A stretch of 64,000 nucleotides of DNA from Strix aluco (taxonomy: Eukaryota > Chordata > Aves > Strigiformes > Strigidae): the NCBI RefSeq assembly GCF_031877795.1, contig NC_133935.1:71318303-71382302 (forward strand), read 5' to 3'. Below, in pieces: positions 39,730-52,807 of this stretch. Positions within the stretch are counted from its first letter, which is position 1. Each line of letters opens with the position of its first letter. The notes beneath the pieces were generated by a model that saw only the letters and a list, made by a program, of their open reading frames with translations, was not told the origin of the DNA and searched no databases. A program made the position numbers and the translations under genes.

Positions 39730-42700
39730 AAGTTTCCTACCAACTTGATTTTGATTAAGCTACTGATTTATGAATTCTAGGACAATATTACATTTCCATA
39801 AATTTGGACTCATTGTACTGTTTGCACACTAAGAGCATTAATGATATGTGTTTTTCTGAACACTACAGATTTGCTAACCCATTTTGCCCTTATGTTCTGT
39901 AGTTGAACATAACAAAACTGTGGATCATCTTTATCTTGGAAAAAACTTTATTAGTTTGCTGGTTTTTTTTAAAAAAACCTATCATCACCTTGTATAATAT
40001 CCTAATAATGTAGAGAAACATAAAATACATATGGGTACAGTTACAGTGGTAACAATCTCCAGTGCTGTTTAAAAAACCAAACACTGAAACATGTAACCCA
40101 CATTAGAAAAAGCATTGTAAAATTATTTTCTGATCTCAGTCGGATGACCATGAGTAATTTGCAATTCTATTACACTGTTGTAAAATAACTGCTATAGAAT
40201 TTCATCTTACTTTTTGTAATCACTTCTGAGTCTTTTATTGAGAAGTATAATTCAGCATAGATTACCATTAGATATAGTGACCAAGACAGAAACTTGTAGA
40301 GTTTCTCAAATCACTTTATACAATTGCCATAGGTCCAGTGAGTGACACTTGCATCATTCCTGCTTTGTAGTTTAGTCCAACCACACCACTACAATATGCT
40401 ACAAAATCCAGCATCAGTTAACCACAGCAACGTTTTGTCCTTTCCAGATTTTCAGAATATGCAGACTTGGGCAAAAGTCCAAGTACTGCTCTTCACCTCA
40501 GGAAAATATTGTTATCAATCATTAAATATCTTATGAGTGAATGCTTTAGCAACTTAGCAGAATATATGGATCCAAAAACTAGAGATTCTATAACAGTGTT
40601 CATAAAGAAACCTCCTTTAAAACAATGATTACACTACGTTCAGTTCAGGCCAGTCTCATTCACTCCAAAAATTTTCATTTGTTATTTATTTTTGTTGCCA
40701 CATCTGAGTCTATTTATTGAGTGCCAGTTCATTCTGCAAGGACAACCTTCAACAAAAACAATCAAGTAAGGGACATAAAGCCATATTAAATATTTTCCTG
40801 CACTTAAAACAACAACATTAATGAAAACATAGAGAAAAAAAGCACTTAATCTAGCACAAATTTCACCAAGCAATTTCCATTAAAAAAATTATAATTAATT
40901 CCTGGGGCAAACAGGAAAAGCTGACCAATGGCATTGTAAGGTTAATGAGATCAACATAATCACATTCAAAATATGCAATTTTCAGGGAGTAGAATGAAAT
41001 AAAGATTTTGGTAAACTGCAGAATTTTGCAGATATGTAACAAGGTAGTCAGCATTACAAGATTAAAGTGTTAGGATCCTACAGGTTTCACAGTACCCAAA
41101 GTTTGAGAAAGAAATTATTACTATGCCACTGTTACTGGAATGCTCTCTAAAGCTCTATGTTCAGGTAACTCTCCATGTCCTCTGTTTTTTGTAATCCTCT
41201 ATATTTCCTTCCTTGAGAAACTCTGATTCTGAAGAGACTATTATGGTAGATAGTCAGGGACCAAGTGATACGTTGGTAATACCCTTTTTTACGTTGCTCT
41301 GCTAATTAGTGACTATAGGAAATAGGTAGCAAGGGAAAGGTTATCCAACAAAAAACATTAAATCAATTATTGGCAAGAGTATACAGAATGCATACTATGA
41401 TTTTACGGAATAACTATAAGTAAAATAAAAACGCACTCAAATGTTCACTCGGTTACAGTAACGGGATAAAATTCACTACTAAACAAGGGTTAAAAGTAAC
41501 ATGTTCAGAAGAGGAAACTAGGCATTTTATTGTTTGTACATTTGAAAATCATTTTCCTATTACTACTACATGGATGTGTTTTCCACCAAACCATATTGTA
41601 TTCAAAGCTATAATACTAAATTCCTTAAACTTGAATAATAGTAATTATGAAAAAATAGAGCTGCACACAAAGGGGAAGAGCTCAGGACGCTCTTGTAGTC
41701 AATAACTGCCCCGAAGAATGAATGCATGCCAAATAAACATATACCTTTTCTTTCCCATGAAAATGTTCAGAATTTAAAGGTATTTTCAAGAAATATGGAT
41801 TGTATAAACACTATGCTCCACAGTTTTTCTCCATACAAGAGTAAGTTTTACTAGCAGAATTATGTTCAATATCTCCTTCCCTCTCTTCAGCAGTCTCCAC
41901 TGGATTTGCTCCTGGAGGCTTAAGAGCTTCCCTCCCTCCTCCTTACTGACAATGTCTCTGGTAACAGTCAGCACAGAAAACAATATTTGGGCTTGCAAAG
42001 AGACATTCAAATCTTCAAGGAAATCTTCAAAGATTACTCAATATTCAGACCACTAAATGTAGACATTTAACAGATTAATTCTAATGTCTGCCAATGCCAT
42101 GGTCCTTCGTAATTAATAGAGTGAAATAAATATTTGCAGAGGGTAGGGGGAGACCAGAAGTTACTGATTCACACTCATGTCTTTCCACTGACTACAAATG
42201 CAATTTAAATTGACTTTATTTCTAATTTAGACCTGGATCACAGGATTGGCTTTGTTTCATTAAACCTTAAGCCTAACTACATAACGTAACCCATTCTCAA
42301 TCTAACTGATCTCTGTAACATGAATCATACCTACATATAATATTTGTACTGAACTATGCACCTGGTTAACATCTTTGTTACTTAAAAGATTAATATTTGA
42401 AAAATAAGGAAGACAAATATTAGCTGATGTAGTACATAATTGATTTAGTAAATACAAATGACTGCTAATTTTGTCATATAGTTGCTTTGTTCTTTTTAAA
42501 GACCAGAGAAAAAAATAGTTACAACTTGGTTGTACTAATAGATGGTATTACAAACTCAGCTGTCAAATACATTAAATCTGTTGTCAAAGATTCTGTTCTG
42601 CATGAAGGAAGGGGTAGAAGTTAATGAATTGCTGTGTATTGCACATGAAATCTAAGCACAAAACTGCACTTTCAGTGTTCACACTTGAACCTTTTAATTT

Positions 42701-45700
42701 GATGCATCATCTAAAATTGCAACGTATTCCCTGACTATTACAAAAGCAAGCTATGCAAATAGTAACTTAATTTGGAACTAGAAAAACACTGTGTAAGTCC
42801 AATTTTCCAAATGGTATGAACATTTACATGGAGGAAAAAACACAGTACTCGGGATTATAAATTACTATATCCCTTTTAAATTAGTAAACAAATGTAATGA
42901 GTCAAATATGTCTCCAAATTGTTCTGATGGGTGACATAAGACTTCTTAAGACCCTTGCTCTTCAAGCATACTCCCCACCTACTTGCAAGAAAAAGAAGCT
43001 GGCAATTGCTGGAAAACAATTCCCTGTATTCTTCTTACCTCTTACACATTTCATCTAAAAACAGCCACTGCAGCTTTTACAGCGATATACCTTGTTCCCT
43101 TTAAGATGTTCTCAACTAATGCGCTGGGTAAAGAGGCACTCGTTACTATATCCCAGTACCCTGATTTTCATATCTTTCAAACTCCTGAGTAATAACAGTA
43201 ATAACAATCATCAGGTTAGGGTGAAAATGAAAACAGTTAGTAAATCTCAACACTCATAATAAAGACTACAATTACAAATATTTATAAAAGACAAAAAAAA
43301 TAAGAAAATATATTTATTTTATTTATATCAATATTAAAACCTGAAGACCCTTGTCCTGTTTCTTACCACCAAGGTTCCACTTTTCTACTTTTCATGCTGC
43401 ATTCCCAAGAAGAGAAGTCCTACTGATATAGTATGCTGGCCTTGTAGAGCCAGACTCCTTCAGCAGGGATTTAGAAAATTTCTTTCTGTTTTGGCAATCC
43501 TATTTTAGTAGAAATGATTTTTTAAAAAAACATATTCTCTAGAGTAGAAGATGGGTCTGTTAAAAACTAGAGGGCTCTCCCAAGGTAAGTCGTTGATGCA
43601 GTAATTCGGTATTTACCTCTTTCCATAAGCAGCTAAATCTACTACCAAAGGACTTCTATTTTTGCTCAGTCGCTTTGAAAAGAGCAAGGTTTAGTTTTCA
43701 CTGACTCCTGTGATTTATCTGATAACATTAGATTAGTTCATAGTACAGAGTAACTTCTGAGTTTCAGCAGCAAATATATATATATATTGAATATACATAT
43801 TGAAGCTACTTGCAATTCAATATCATTGTACTATAACTTGCAATTTTACTATGTACAGTTGTTCCAAATTGAGAAGTAACTATGACTTCTGGGAGAGGAA
43901 GCTGGATGGAAAGAGGGCAACAGAAACAGATGTGCAGATTTCAAATTCAGATACAGACCCAAAATTTGTGTTACTAGAGGTAAGTTAAGTACTATTTTTA
44001 AGAGTCAGGCATGAGTAATGTATTCTTGCTATGAACTCTTGGCCTACAAACTCAAGCAAAAGAAAGAAAGAGATGAATTTAGGTATAAAAATATGCACAT
44101 CGCTAGCTGAATAAAATACAAATCAAAAGTGGGGGTTTTTTTGTTTCTTTGTTTTGGTTTGGGTTTTTTTTTTTATGATTACTATTCTCAGCTTTGCACA
44201 CTTAAAGCCAAGCTTTTGAGGAAAAACAATGTATAAAATAGGCCAAATAGGCCTACAGACTCATCAGAAGAAAAAGTATCACAGAAAGCCACACTGAAGC
44301 TTCAGAGAGGGTAGTGTTGGGAGTTTTATTTCCTTTTTGATGCTTCTTACATAATTTTTAGCGTACTATATAAACTGGTCAGAATCTTCCAATATCTTTC
44401 TAGACAGACGGCAACTCCTCTTCCTAGTACAAGGCATGCACCACTAGTTTCTCAAAGTTCAAAGAAGGATGACATACAGTCTATCCGTCATATTTTAGTT
44501 TAATATTAAAATTTTGTGATAATAATTTCTATGGGACAAAACCTGTATTTCTAAGACTGTATGATAAAATGTCTCTGTGTTTAATTTACAATATAATCAC
44601 ATGTGGTGATCAAGTCAGGATATTCATGATAATCAAAAGATGCAGAGCTTTTGATGAAGCTGAGTAGGCTTGTTAACAGAGCAGTTAAATTGAGACTGCA
44701 ACAGCTGAAGTCGGGACCAATGGACACACCTGATGTTTTTTCCCCTATAAGACTGTATTTAGATGCAATTTTTACCAGTCAACCTCATTCTCTGTTGATT
44801 AAGCTCTTTGCACGCAAAAATAATGTCAATAATTTTATTATTGTAAGTTGGCTCTTCTGAATATAAATGATACAACAGTGCTAGATCCCAGTCATCTACC
44901 ACCAGTACTCTGAGATTAAGCAGCAGCCTCTTTAGATTGCTAGCTATGATGTTCAAAGTCTAAAAGAGCAGAGTTTCCAGTTTCTTGCAACAAATGACAA
45001 TATATTGAATGTATTCCAAAAGTGGTCACAGCAGGGAATAAAATCACAGCAATGTTAGTAGTCAGGCTCTTTAAAGTTAGAAAGATTTCCATGTTCACAG
45101 TCCTTAACTCTTTACAGGTTTTGATATATTCACAGAAAAGACCCTGTTAGCTTCTATACACAGAAGAGTGAGGGCACAGGATTGAGAACCAGAAAACCAT
45201 CTAATCATAGAGTTTACAGGGAAGAGGGGTAAACAGTCCTCTGGTCAGAAAACTAACTGGTTCAGAAACTTTTTTTCTTTTTTTAAATTGAGAAACATTT
45301 ATTTTTACTGCAGTAGCAATGGGAACTAAATTTCTAGCACAGTACACACCAAGAAGCTAAATTAAAAATGTATTTATTAGTTATGCATCATATCATATGA
45401 AGTGAGAATTCCTGTACTTTAATGGAGAAAAAGTAACTATTTAAAACCTCACATCATAAACTAGGAATGAGATCACAAAAGATTAAGGAAACCTGTATTA
45501 CTGTAGTTGAGCATAAACAGATGATATAAAATCATGTTTCTTATATATGACATGTTTCTACAGTAGGTAATCACTAGGAAGAATATTAATATTAAACTTT
45601 TTAAACTAAAGTCTGTAACTCTTGCAGACAGCAGTATGAACTGAACTTGTCTTCCAAGCATCTTGTTATTCAGTTGCCTCTGCAACCATCTACTAATTCC

Positions 45701-47389
45701 ATTTTTAGGGTGCAAAGTTACATTATTTAACTTGTGCAGCTGTAGCAAAGACACACTCTGACAGGTGTATAGATTCAGATTTGTCTTTCTTTAAAACCTT
45801 CTCTTTCAAGTGATTTTAGCTCACATACAAGAATCTACTTTAAAATAAATGTTTTCATGTGAAAAGTGAAATAAAAAATATAATAAATGTAACAGTCCAA
45901 ATGCTGATAAATGCAAGCTACAGACTCCTTTGTGAGTGTATACAAAGTCTGTAATACTGTAATGAAGAAAACTGACAGACCAGTCCAAGAATGAAATAAG
46001 GAGACAATTTGCTTATCACCTGTATGTTCCTAGAAAACATTTCTAGGGAAGAAACCCAAGCATTTTCAATAGCTCCATGTTTAAATTGTTCTGATCATTT
46101 CAGACTTTCATGTTCAATATTAATATCATTTAATATAGGTGAGAAATCCTCTGCAAGAAAGACAATCTGTTTTGTTTGGGTTTTTTTAAAATTTGACATT
46201 AGGCCTGAAGTAACACAAGCCAGTAACCTTTAGATGTCAAGGGTTCACTCATAAAAATAGAGAACTATTACTCTATTTCAGGGAATAACATAAAGCTTCA
46301 GGAACTTTGGAACCTAATAGGCAGAAAACAGACCACAGGTAGAAACAATTGTTTTCACACCCCAAAAATGCTGACAAATGTGAGGAAAAAGACTAAAAGG
46401 GCAAGCTCATGTGCTAAATGAGACTTGAAATATCAGTATTCTTACCATAAATCAGAAGATATTACCCTGGGCCTTCTCTTATGAAAGAAGGGGGCAGAGT
46501 ATTCAAGTGAGCTGAGATTTAGGAAAAGTGGTAGGTAGTAGTGAGTCTTCTAACCCTGCACTGATTCTAATTAAGTGATTATTAAAGAGGAGAGGAAAGG
46601 CAAAACAAACTAAAGGTATTGACAATGCTCACTCCATCACTAAGCTAAAGATGCACTTCAAAGTCACCCTGTATCTGCCTTTCATTCAAATGCAGCCACT
46701 GCGAAATGTTTCACTATCCTTTGAAACAGGCATCCATCTTAAAACTAAGATATACAAAACCTAAAATTTAATCTAAGAATAAATGTGACAACAGCTTCAT
46801 AAGGCATAAACATTTACATAAATAATAACAATAACCTGATTTTCCTTAAAATGTTATTGATCAGATGATGTAGAAAGATGGTGGTTCACATTATTATTTG
46901 AACTAACATTAGCTTGTAATACTTCACCGTAATTAAACATTTGAAAAAAATAAGAGCATTCATCTAAATTTTAATAGGACAGACAATTGTGCACACATTC
47001 ATTTTGGTCATGTGGTCAATAAGGCTTACTCTCTAGTATTTATATAAAATAATGATTACAGTATCATTATTTTAAAGATTACATAAATCAGAATAAAGGG
47101 TAGTCACTACCCCGAAGAATTTATGGCTCAAGTATAAAACAAGGGACAACAAATTCAGAGAAAAGTAAAAAGAAGCAACACAAAGCTAATCAATGTGACT
47201 CTAAGTGCTATTAATAGACTCAAGCCTACCTGTCAAATCTATTCTGGGTATTGCAGAAAAACAGAACTTTTATAAGGATTTAGAGGAAAGTAACTGAATA
47301 TCTGCATTAGGTGCTCCATTTAAGTAAGACAGTCAACCTGGGTGATAGCACAGATACTGTCTTGCAAGCTCAAGTGTGTGATGAGGATG

Positions 47390-47720
47390 TCATCACTGGC
47401 TGATAAACTGGCAGTCAGCATCTCAACACTGAATATGAGATGACATGAAGGTGTTAGTATTAGTCCATTAAAGGCCTTGAAAGAGAAAGCGTCTTGAGTT
47501 TTCCTTGGTGCTGTAAAGGAAAGGGAGCTAAAGGAGATGCAAAGCAAGAAAAAATGATGGACTGAAAAATGATCTTTACAGCTTCTTTGCAGTCTGGGTG
47601 AATATAAATGAAGCAAAAATGCATTTGTCAAAGCCAAAGAAAAGGACATTGCAGTAATAAAGAAGTGAGTTGATGACAGCATGGGTGAAAATGTCTGTTA
47701 AGACAGACAGAAAAGCTTGT
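47390..47720 (+). mobile_element. Possible ancient LINE (L2/CR1-like) relic
   Basis: The order of segments on the plus strand (AAAGGCCTTGAAAGAGAA, then GATCTTTACAGCTTCTTTGCAG, then ACATTGCAGTAATAAAGAAG) resembles the 3' portion of old L2-type LINEs of amniotes. The resemblance is loose and was judged from memory. The 120-codon minus-strand frame across it has no family resemblance and is not supported as a gene. Confidence 0.3.
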
Positions 47721-50310
47721 ATCATCTAGATCATGAAGAAAAAATCTGCAAGACAGATTCCTTACCACAACATATTGAATATATTTTTATAGCTCGGCTA
47801 TGTCAACATGATGATAACTTACTTAAATGGAAAATTTGGACTAAATCTCTAATAGCTAAACCTGTATCAGTCCAACATTACTATTAGCTTATATTCAGTT
47901 TGACAGATGAATCTAGTTCCTAAAGTCCTGTTTCCTTAGAAATCTTTCAGATATCTTGTACATGACACCATTAAACTCAACAGCCATATTTTCTACTAAT
48001 ATTTTAATTCTAAATATGCTCAAAGTCATGCTTGGATATTTTATCACTTAACAGTATCATCCATTCACACCTCTCAAGAATTCAGGAGAATTTTGGAATT
48101 ATGGCTGTAGTTAGAAAAATTAATAACAGTAAGTCAAAGTTTAAGACATGCTAATGAATAGAAAGGTCTTTATTACTTTCGCCTTTAATTACTTAAGCTT
48201 AGATAGTAGAAATTAAATGAATTTCACATTTTGCATTCACATCACAACTCACACTTTATCACATTAACAAAACCATTATATTTTTATCTATATTAACTTA
48301 CTGATTTTTTTCTGACACTAGTATGGAACCAGTGAAATTAACACAGAACATTTATACAATCAACAGAAATATCATAAACCAAGAATGACCTGTTCGATCC
48401 TATAAAACATCACATCAGTTACAAAGGAAAATCTGAGTCAGGATTAAAAGGTCTTCCATTTACTGTCTGCCCATTGTGTTCTCTGTTCCCCTACATGTGA
48501 AATAAAAACTGCTAATCTGAAGTATGAATAGAGCTACAAAGCTACCCAAACTAGCTTTCTGTACCTGGGTTTGTGGAGCATCCTATGTAGTTAAAGCGGA
48601 CTCTGTCTCTCTAGGAGTGAGAACCATGACAATAACAAGCTCTAACTATAACTGAAACAATACCATTCTTTTCAATAATATTAATATTTGCATTATACAC
48701 GGGTATGAAATATTTAAAATGTCTACCTGAAAACATAGCGGTATAGTTTCACTGCTATCAAAAAGTGACCCTGGGAAATTTGAAAACTGCATGTAATAAT
48801 TTTTGCCCTTATTACATAGCATTGCACCACATAGCTCATTGCATGAAGTAGCAAATTTTAAAACAGGATCAAAGCTTACCAGGAAGGATACTGATACCTT
48901 TGTTAAGCAGGACAAAATGTAAGCAACTATAAACTCCTAGCTAAACAAAAACATTTGACGTTTCCCCCCCTCACCAGCTTCCTAAAATCAAGTGTTTTCT
49001 CTTGGGACACTGCAGTTTGAAATAATTGGCCTTTGTTCTCCAGTGTACTGTATTTTACAGTAGTCAGACAGGAACAATTTTTAAGGACATGAAATGGACA
49101 AGTGGTATGGAATAATCTGTGGAAAGTCAAGAGATGTCAGTTTTCATAAGGCAGAAACAGGGGACAACTTCTACAAATAACGGTGTAAATTACTCTGGAT
49201 TTCTATATAAAGCACCACCTTTCTCCTCACTTGTCTATTGCTAAAAATTATGTCAACCTGAAAATCTCATGTTTCAGAGGAGGTCTACACTGATATCTTA
49301 TACTTGACCAAATAGATGGCAGTGAGAACAATAACTTGTTCAAATAGATTAAAATGAAGACAACTTCTATCATGACTTGATTATCATCTTACAGTGAGAA
49401 AATTATTTTCTTACGTTCTTTCAAACATGAAAAATGTGGGATTAGCATCATCACAGTTCTATATGCTTGTGTTACAAGTTTGTACATACCTGTTTATTTA
49501 TATACATGTATACCTATAATATATACACCTGATTATTTGAACATTTGGAGGCCCAAGTTGGAACATTTATTTCTTCCTCTATTTCCCTCATCAAAATTTA
49601 TTTCTGTCAATACCATAATATTTAATTTCATAGATGTAAACCAACTACCAAGTAGTTTTCAGGTTGTATCGCTCTGTAGTATTAGTCCAGCCAGCCTAAC
49701 TCCTTTCTTCGCAAAATTTTTGTCTGCTATACAATACACAAAAAACCCCCTAAACAAGAACCACACACATGCTGTCTGTAATAAGGAACTATTATCATGG
49801 AGGGCTGAACATTTGGTATATAAATCTATTAATTAATCTGTTCATATTGATGTCTCTAGGATATTTTCTACCCTGCTCATTCTAAACTTGTAAATAGAAC
49901 AATGACAGGGTAAGTCACCAGTTTAAAAGTGTTGTGATCAAAAGAAAGAACCTGAAGATAAAGGAGTTACTCCAATTTTGTATAAACAATGCATGCCTGG
50001 TTAACTTTAAAAAGATTGATAGGAGGGGATCATTCTGCCCCAGTAGGCACCACAAGATAGATGGTTGTCTGAGAAAAAAAATCAGCAGTAACTGGGGAAA
50101 AGAGGAAGGCTGTGTGGGGGAGACTGTGACCACTGACTCAATTTAAGATCAAGAAGATGTGCCCCCCCTGCTTTGAGTTTGCACAGAAGAATTAAAAGAC
50201 ACTGTAACTTTAAATCGAGACGAGGCATGTTGTTAACCAATGAAGGACAAAGTGATAAGAAACTAACCAATGGTCATTACAGTAAATGAGTGTTCATGTA
50301 AGCTGAAGTG

Positions 50311-50318
50311 TATAAATA
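50311..50318 (+). promoter_or_regulatory. TATA box of probable LTR
   Basis: TATAAATA lies 40 bp after the second CCAAT box and about 74 bp before an AATAAA signal. This compact arrangement is typical of a retroviral U3/R boundary. Confidence 0.6.
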
Positions 50319-50391
50319 CAGTGAAGTTCTTTTGTGCAGTGTGCTAGCTTTGTGGAATTACCACCTAACACCCCACTCTGCGCAGACATGG

Positions 50392-50397
50392 AATAAA
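50392..50397 (+). terminator. AATAAA polyadenylation signal of probable LTR
   Basis: AATAAA occurs within GAATAAATAAATACC and is followed by a GT-rich stretch (CTGTGTGTATATCGGTGT), the usual downstream element of a polyadenylation site. Confidence 0.6.
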
Positions 50398-52711
50398 TAA
50401 ATACCTCTGCTCTGTGTGTATATCGGTGTATTGCACATCAGGTAAACGACCCCCCTTGAGGGACAACAATATGAGGAAGAATAAACATTATACTTTTACT
50501 GATTGCTTAGGCTCCAGCAAGACATGCTTAAAAGAATGGAAACAAATGTCAAGAGCAAAGATGACTTTCTATCATCATCCTGTCTTTAACATTACTAATA
50601 ATACACTACATCAAATAATAAGAAAAAAGTATTGCATAACCAAGTCCTTTAAAACTGGTCTTTGATTCAAAACCTGCTCGGGGTCTCATATGCCACATCA
50701 CCACATCTGATGTTCTGGGGAAATTATTCTGCCTTAAAATTCCTGTGAGGTTTTTAATTCTACTTAAAGAGGTCAAACAGGCATGTAAAAGAAGAGTGTG
50801 AGTTTTCACAGCTAGTACTAAAGAACCAGGCCCTCTGATTTACAGTTAGAAGAGATTTCCCTTACCTCTGTCATATGCAGAGAAACAAATACAACACACA
50901 ATATGCAAAAGAAATGACTGGATGCATGTTTTGATGATTCTTGATAGAGTTTACAGAACAAAAAAATTTCAGTACAAAATGTACTATAGCTATGACTTCT
51001 CAATAATGTGAATTCAATGCAATCAGAGTACTCCAACAGCACATGCTGAACTTCCCAATTTTCCGAAGTATTTTACATGGCTATTACTTGAGCTACTACT
51101 TTGAAGATTTGTCAATGGTCTACAGCTATTATTAACAAAGCAGAATAATAATGGATTTTATTCTTGCCTGTGGGAGAGAAGCATTATTGGGAGAATTGAT
51201 AACACTTTAGTCATTTTACAAGGTCGTGTTACTCAATAAAGAAGGCCAAGCCTTTTAGTGATAACATATGATAGTGTTAGAACTAGCACTAGTCTACAGA
51301 TCCTCAAAATTACTAATTCCATTTCTGTGTGGTAAGCAAGATAAAGCAGTCTGATAAACGTGTTCCAGTGTGTTCCTGATTTATGTACTTTATAGTCTGG
51401 TTTACATAACCTATAAAGAAATTAAACCATAAAGAAATACCTTAATTATTAAATAAGTAAACAAATATGAACATATATAAGGAGAACAAAACAAGTCTTC
51501 ATAGTATTATACCTTGGGATTATTATTTACTTTAAACATAGTTGTAATAAATTTGGTAGAGAGGGGGAAATTATGAACTTTGGTGCAGGAAATCAACAAG
51601 AAAAATTTAATAGGAAGGATTAACAGTGAACAATCGTACTTGAGAGGCATGGCTGCCAACATTAAAGTTGTTTTTGACAAAATACCATAAATTAAGAAAA
51701 CCTGACAGTGTTAGCAGGTAGTATAAATTAAAGTTGTTATGTTGTGCCCTTAGGCATTTATTTATTGCAAAGATAGGCAACAACAGTTAAGAGTGCTCTG
51801 AATAAATTGTTTTATGAAGAAAGATAAAATAGATTGAAGCCATACACAAATTTACACAATGGTTCATTTGTACAGGGCAACAGCGTTCAGTCAGATGGAG
51901 AGAAAATAAGCTGGTAACGGGCCATTTCCCTGAGGCAGGCAATGGTGGGGGCTTTGCAACATGATTTGTTTACAGCCAGCCTGCAAACAGGACTTTAATG
52001 CCTTTCAAGCACTGCATGTGTATCATAGGGTAATATTCAATATAAAATAGTTATATGAAAGTGAATTGTCACCAGTTCACAAACATAACTGAACTTCTAC
52101 AGGGGTATGAAAATGATTTGCCTATTTACCATATTCAAATCCCATTCCAAACAACTCCCTGATATGCTCTTTGCTGGAAAAATCTAAGGTTTTTTAAACA
52201 TAGAGACCTGAAGTAAATACTCTTATAGTCCTTTTATTTCCTATTGAAAAACAGGCTCCTTATTTTAAAAGACTGCTTGCTTAGCTTTTTTGAAAGAATG
52301 AACATCACCTTGTTAGAGTGTGCAGTTTTATTATCCAGATGAGAAATTATAAATAAATAACTTCAGTGATGCATTTAAGATTAAAAAAAAATCCAGTTAT
52401 CTTTTCAGATTATCTCTTTGTGAAATACCAAGGCTCTCCTTGTAACAGCATCTCCAGAAATCATCGTCTCAAAGTCTGTCTCAGTTAAAACAGCATTTTT
52501 TTTCCAGAATGGACAAAGAAAATACATCTCCTACTGCTTATAGTCCATCACTTCAGATCTAACAGTTTTGGAGCAACTCTAACAAACAGTCAGACACCAT
52601 CAGTCTTGCTGCAACTGCTACCATTTTGTCATAAATTCATCCCCAAGTAACACTAGGAAGCTAAATTTAATAAATACCACACTGTGCTTGAAAAATAACC
52701 CCTTCACTTAC

Positions 52712-52807
52712 TTGAAAATCTTTCTCTTCCAGGATCTCTTTCCTCCACCTGACAAGGAAGGCAGCACAGACGTACAAGTGGAAGTGAGAAAAACCCTCTG
52801 GTTCAGA
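52712..52807 (-). CDS. TBC1D22A: TBC1D22A penultimate coding exon (TBC domain)
   Basis: On the minus strand an acceptor (pyrimidine-rich stretch ending in TAG at 52,808-52,810) precedes 96 bases, exactly 32 codons, followed by the donor GTAAG at 52,707-52,711. The peptide begins SEPEGFSHFHLYVCAAFL and ends RKEILEEKDFQ. This matches the stretch of TBC1D22A that follows the RLWDTYQ region of the TBC domain, close to its C-terminal end. Both exon borders are phase 0, so it joins in frame to the exon at 16,637-16,765 across an intron of about 35.9 kb. The reading frame is intact and strongly conserved in type, with no sign of a processed copy because real splice sites flank it. The preceding exon (ending in the WDTYQ segment) was searched for up to 64,000 and not found. 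Confidence 0.95.

Larger units (their letters stand above)
49903..50465 (+). mobile_element. Probable solo LTR (gammaretrovirus-like layout)
   Basis: On the plus strand two CCAAT boxes (50,237-50,241 and 50,267-50,271), a TATAAATA box (50,311-50,318) and an AATAAATAAATA signal (from 50,392) occur in the order and spacing of an LTR promoter and short R region. The best borders are TGACAGGG at 49,903 and GAGGGACA ending at 50,465, with ACAA on both sides (49,899-49,902 and 50,466-50,469) as a 4-bp target duplication. The block is therefore about 563 bp. A 4-bp match can arise by chance, so the left border is less certain than the promoter core. No internal viral genes are present. It is antisense to TBC1D22A. 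Confidence 0.68.
16766..52711 (-). other. TBC1D22A: Last intron of TBC1D22A (about 35.9 kb)
   Basis: The intron is bounded by a GTAAG donor (52,707-52,711) and a pyrimidine-rich TAG acceptor (16,766-16,768), both on the minus strand. It contains CR1 fragments near 20.7 kb, 22.7 kb and 34.5-35.3 kb, a possible old LINE relic near 47.4-47.7 kb, LTRs at 25.9-26.7 kb and 49.9-50.5 kb, a 97-bp tandem duplication at 23.3 kb and two G/C-run blocks. Between these (16.8-20.6, 20.9-22.7, 23.5-25.6, 26.8-34.4, 35.4-47.3 and 50.5-52.7 kb) I see AT-rich DNA with short simple repeats and no exon, RNA gene or element that I can support. Confidence 0.85.

Noticed and set aside
47320..47682. 120-codon minus-strand frame
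   Set aside because: It lies over a probable old LINE relic on the other strand and has no recognisable domain.
49480..49836. 118-codon plus-strand frame
   Set aside because: AT-rich, low-complexity start (VYLYTCIP-like), no family resemblance and no splice or promoter context.
49930..50465. Alternative left border of the LTR at TGTTGTGATC
   Set aside because: It also begins with TG, but the bases before it do not match those after 50,465, whereas the border at 49,903 has a matching ACAA on both sides.
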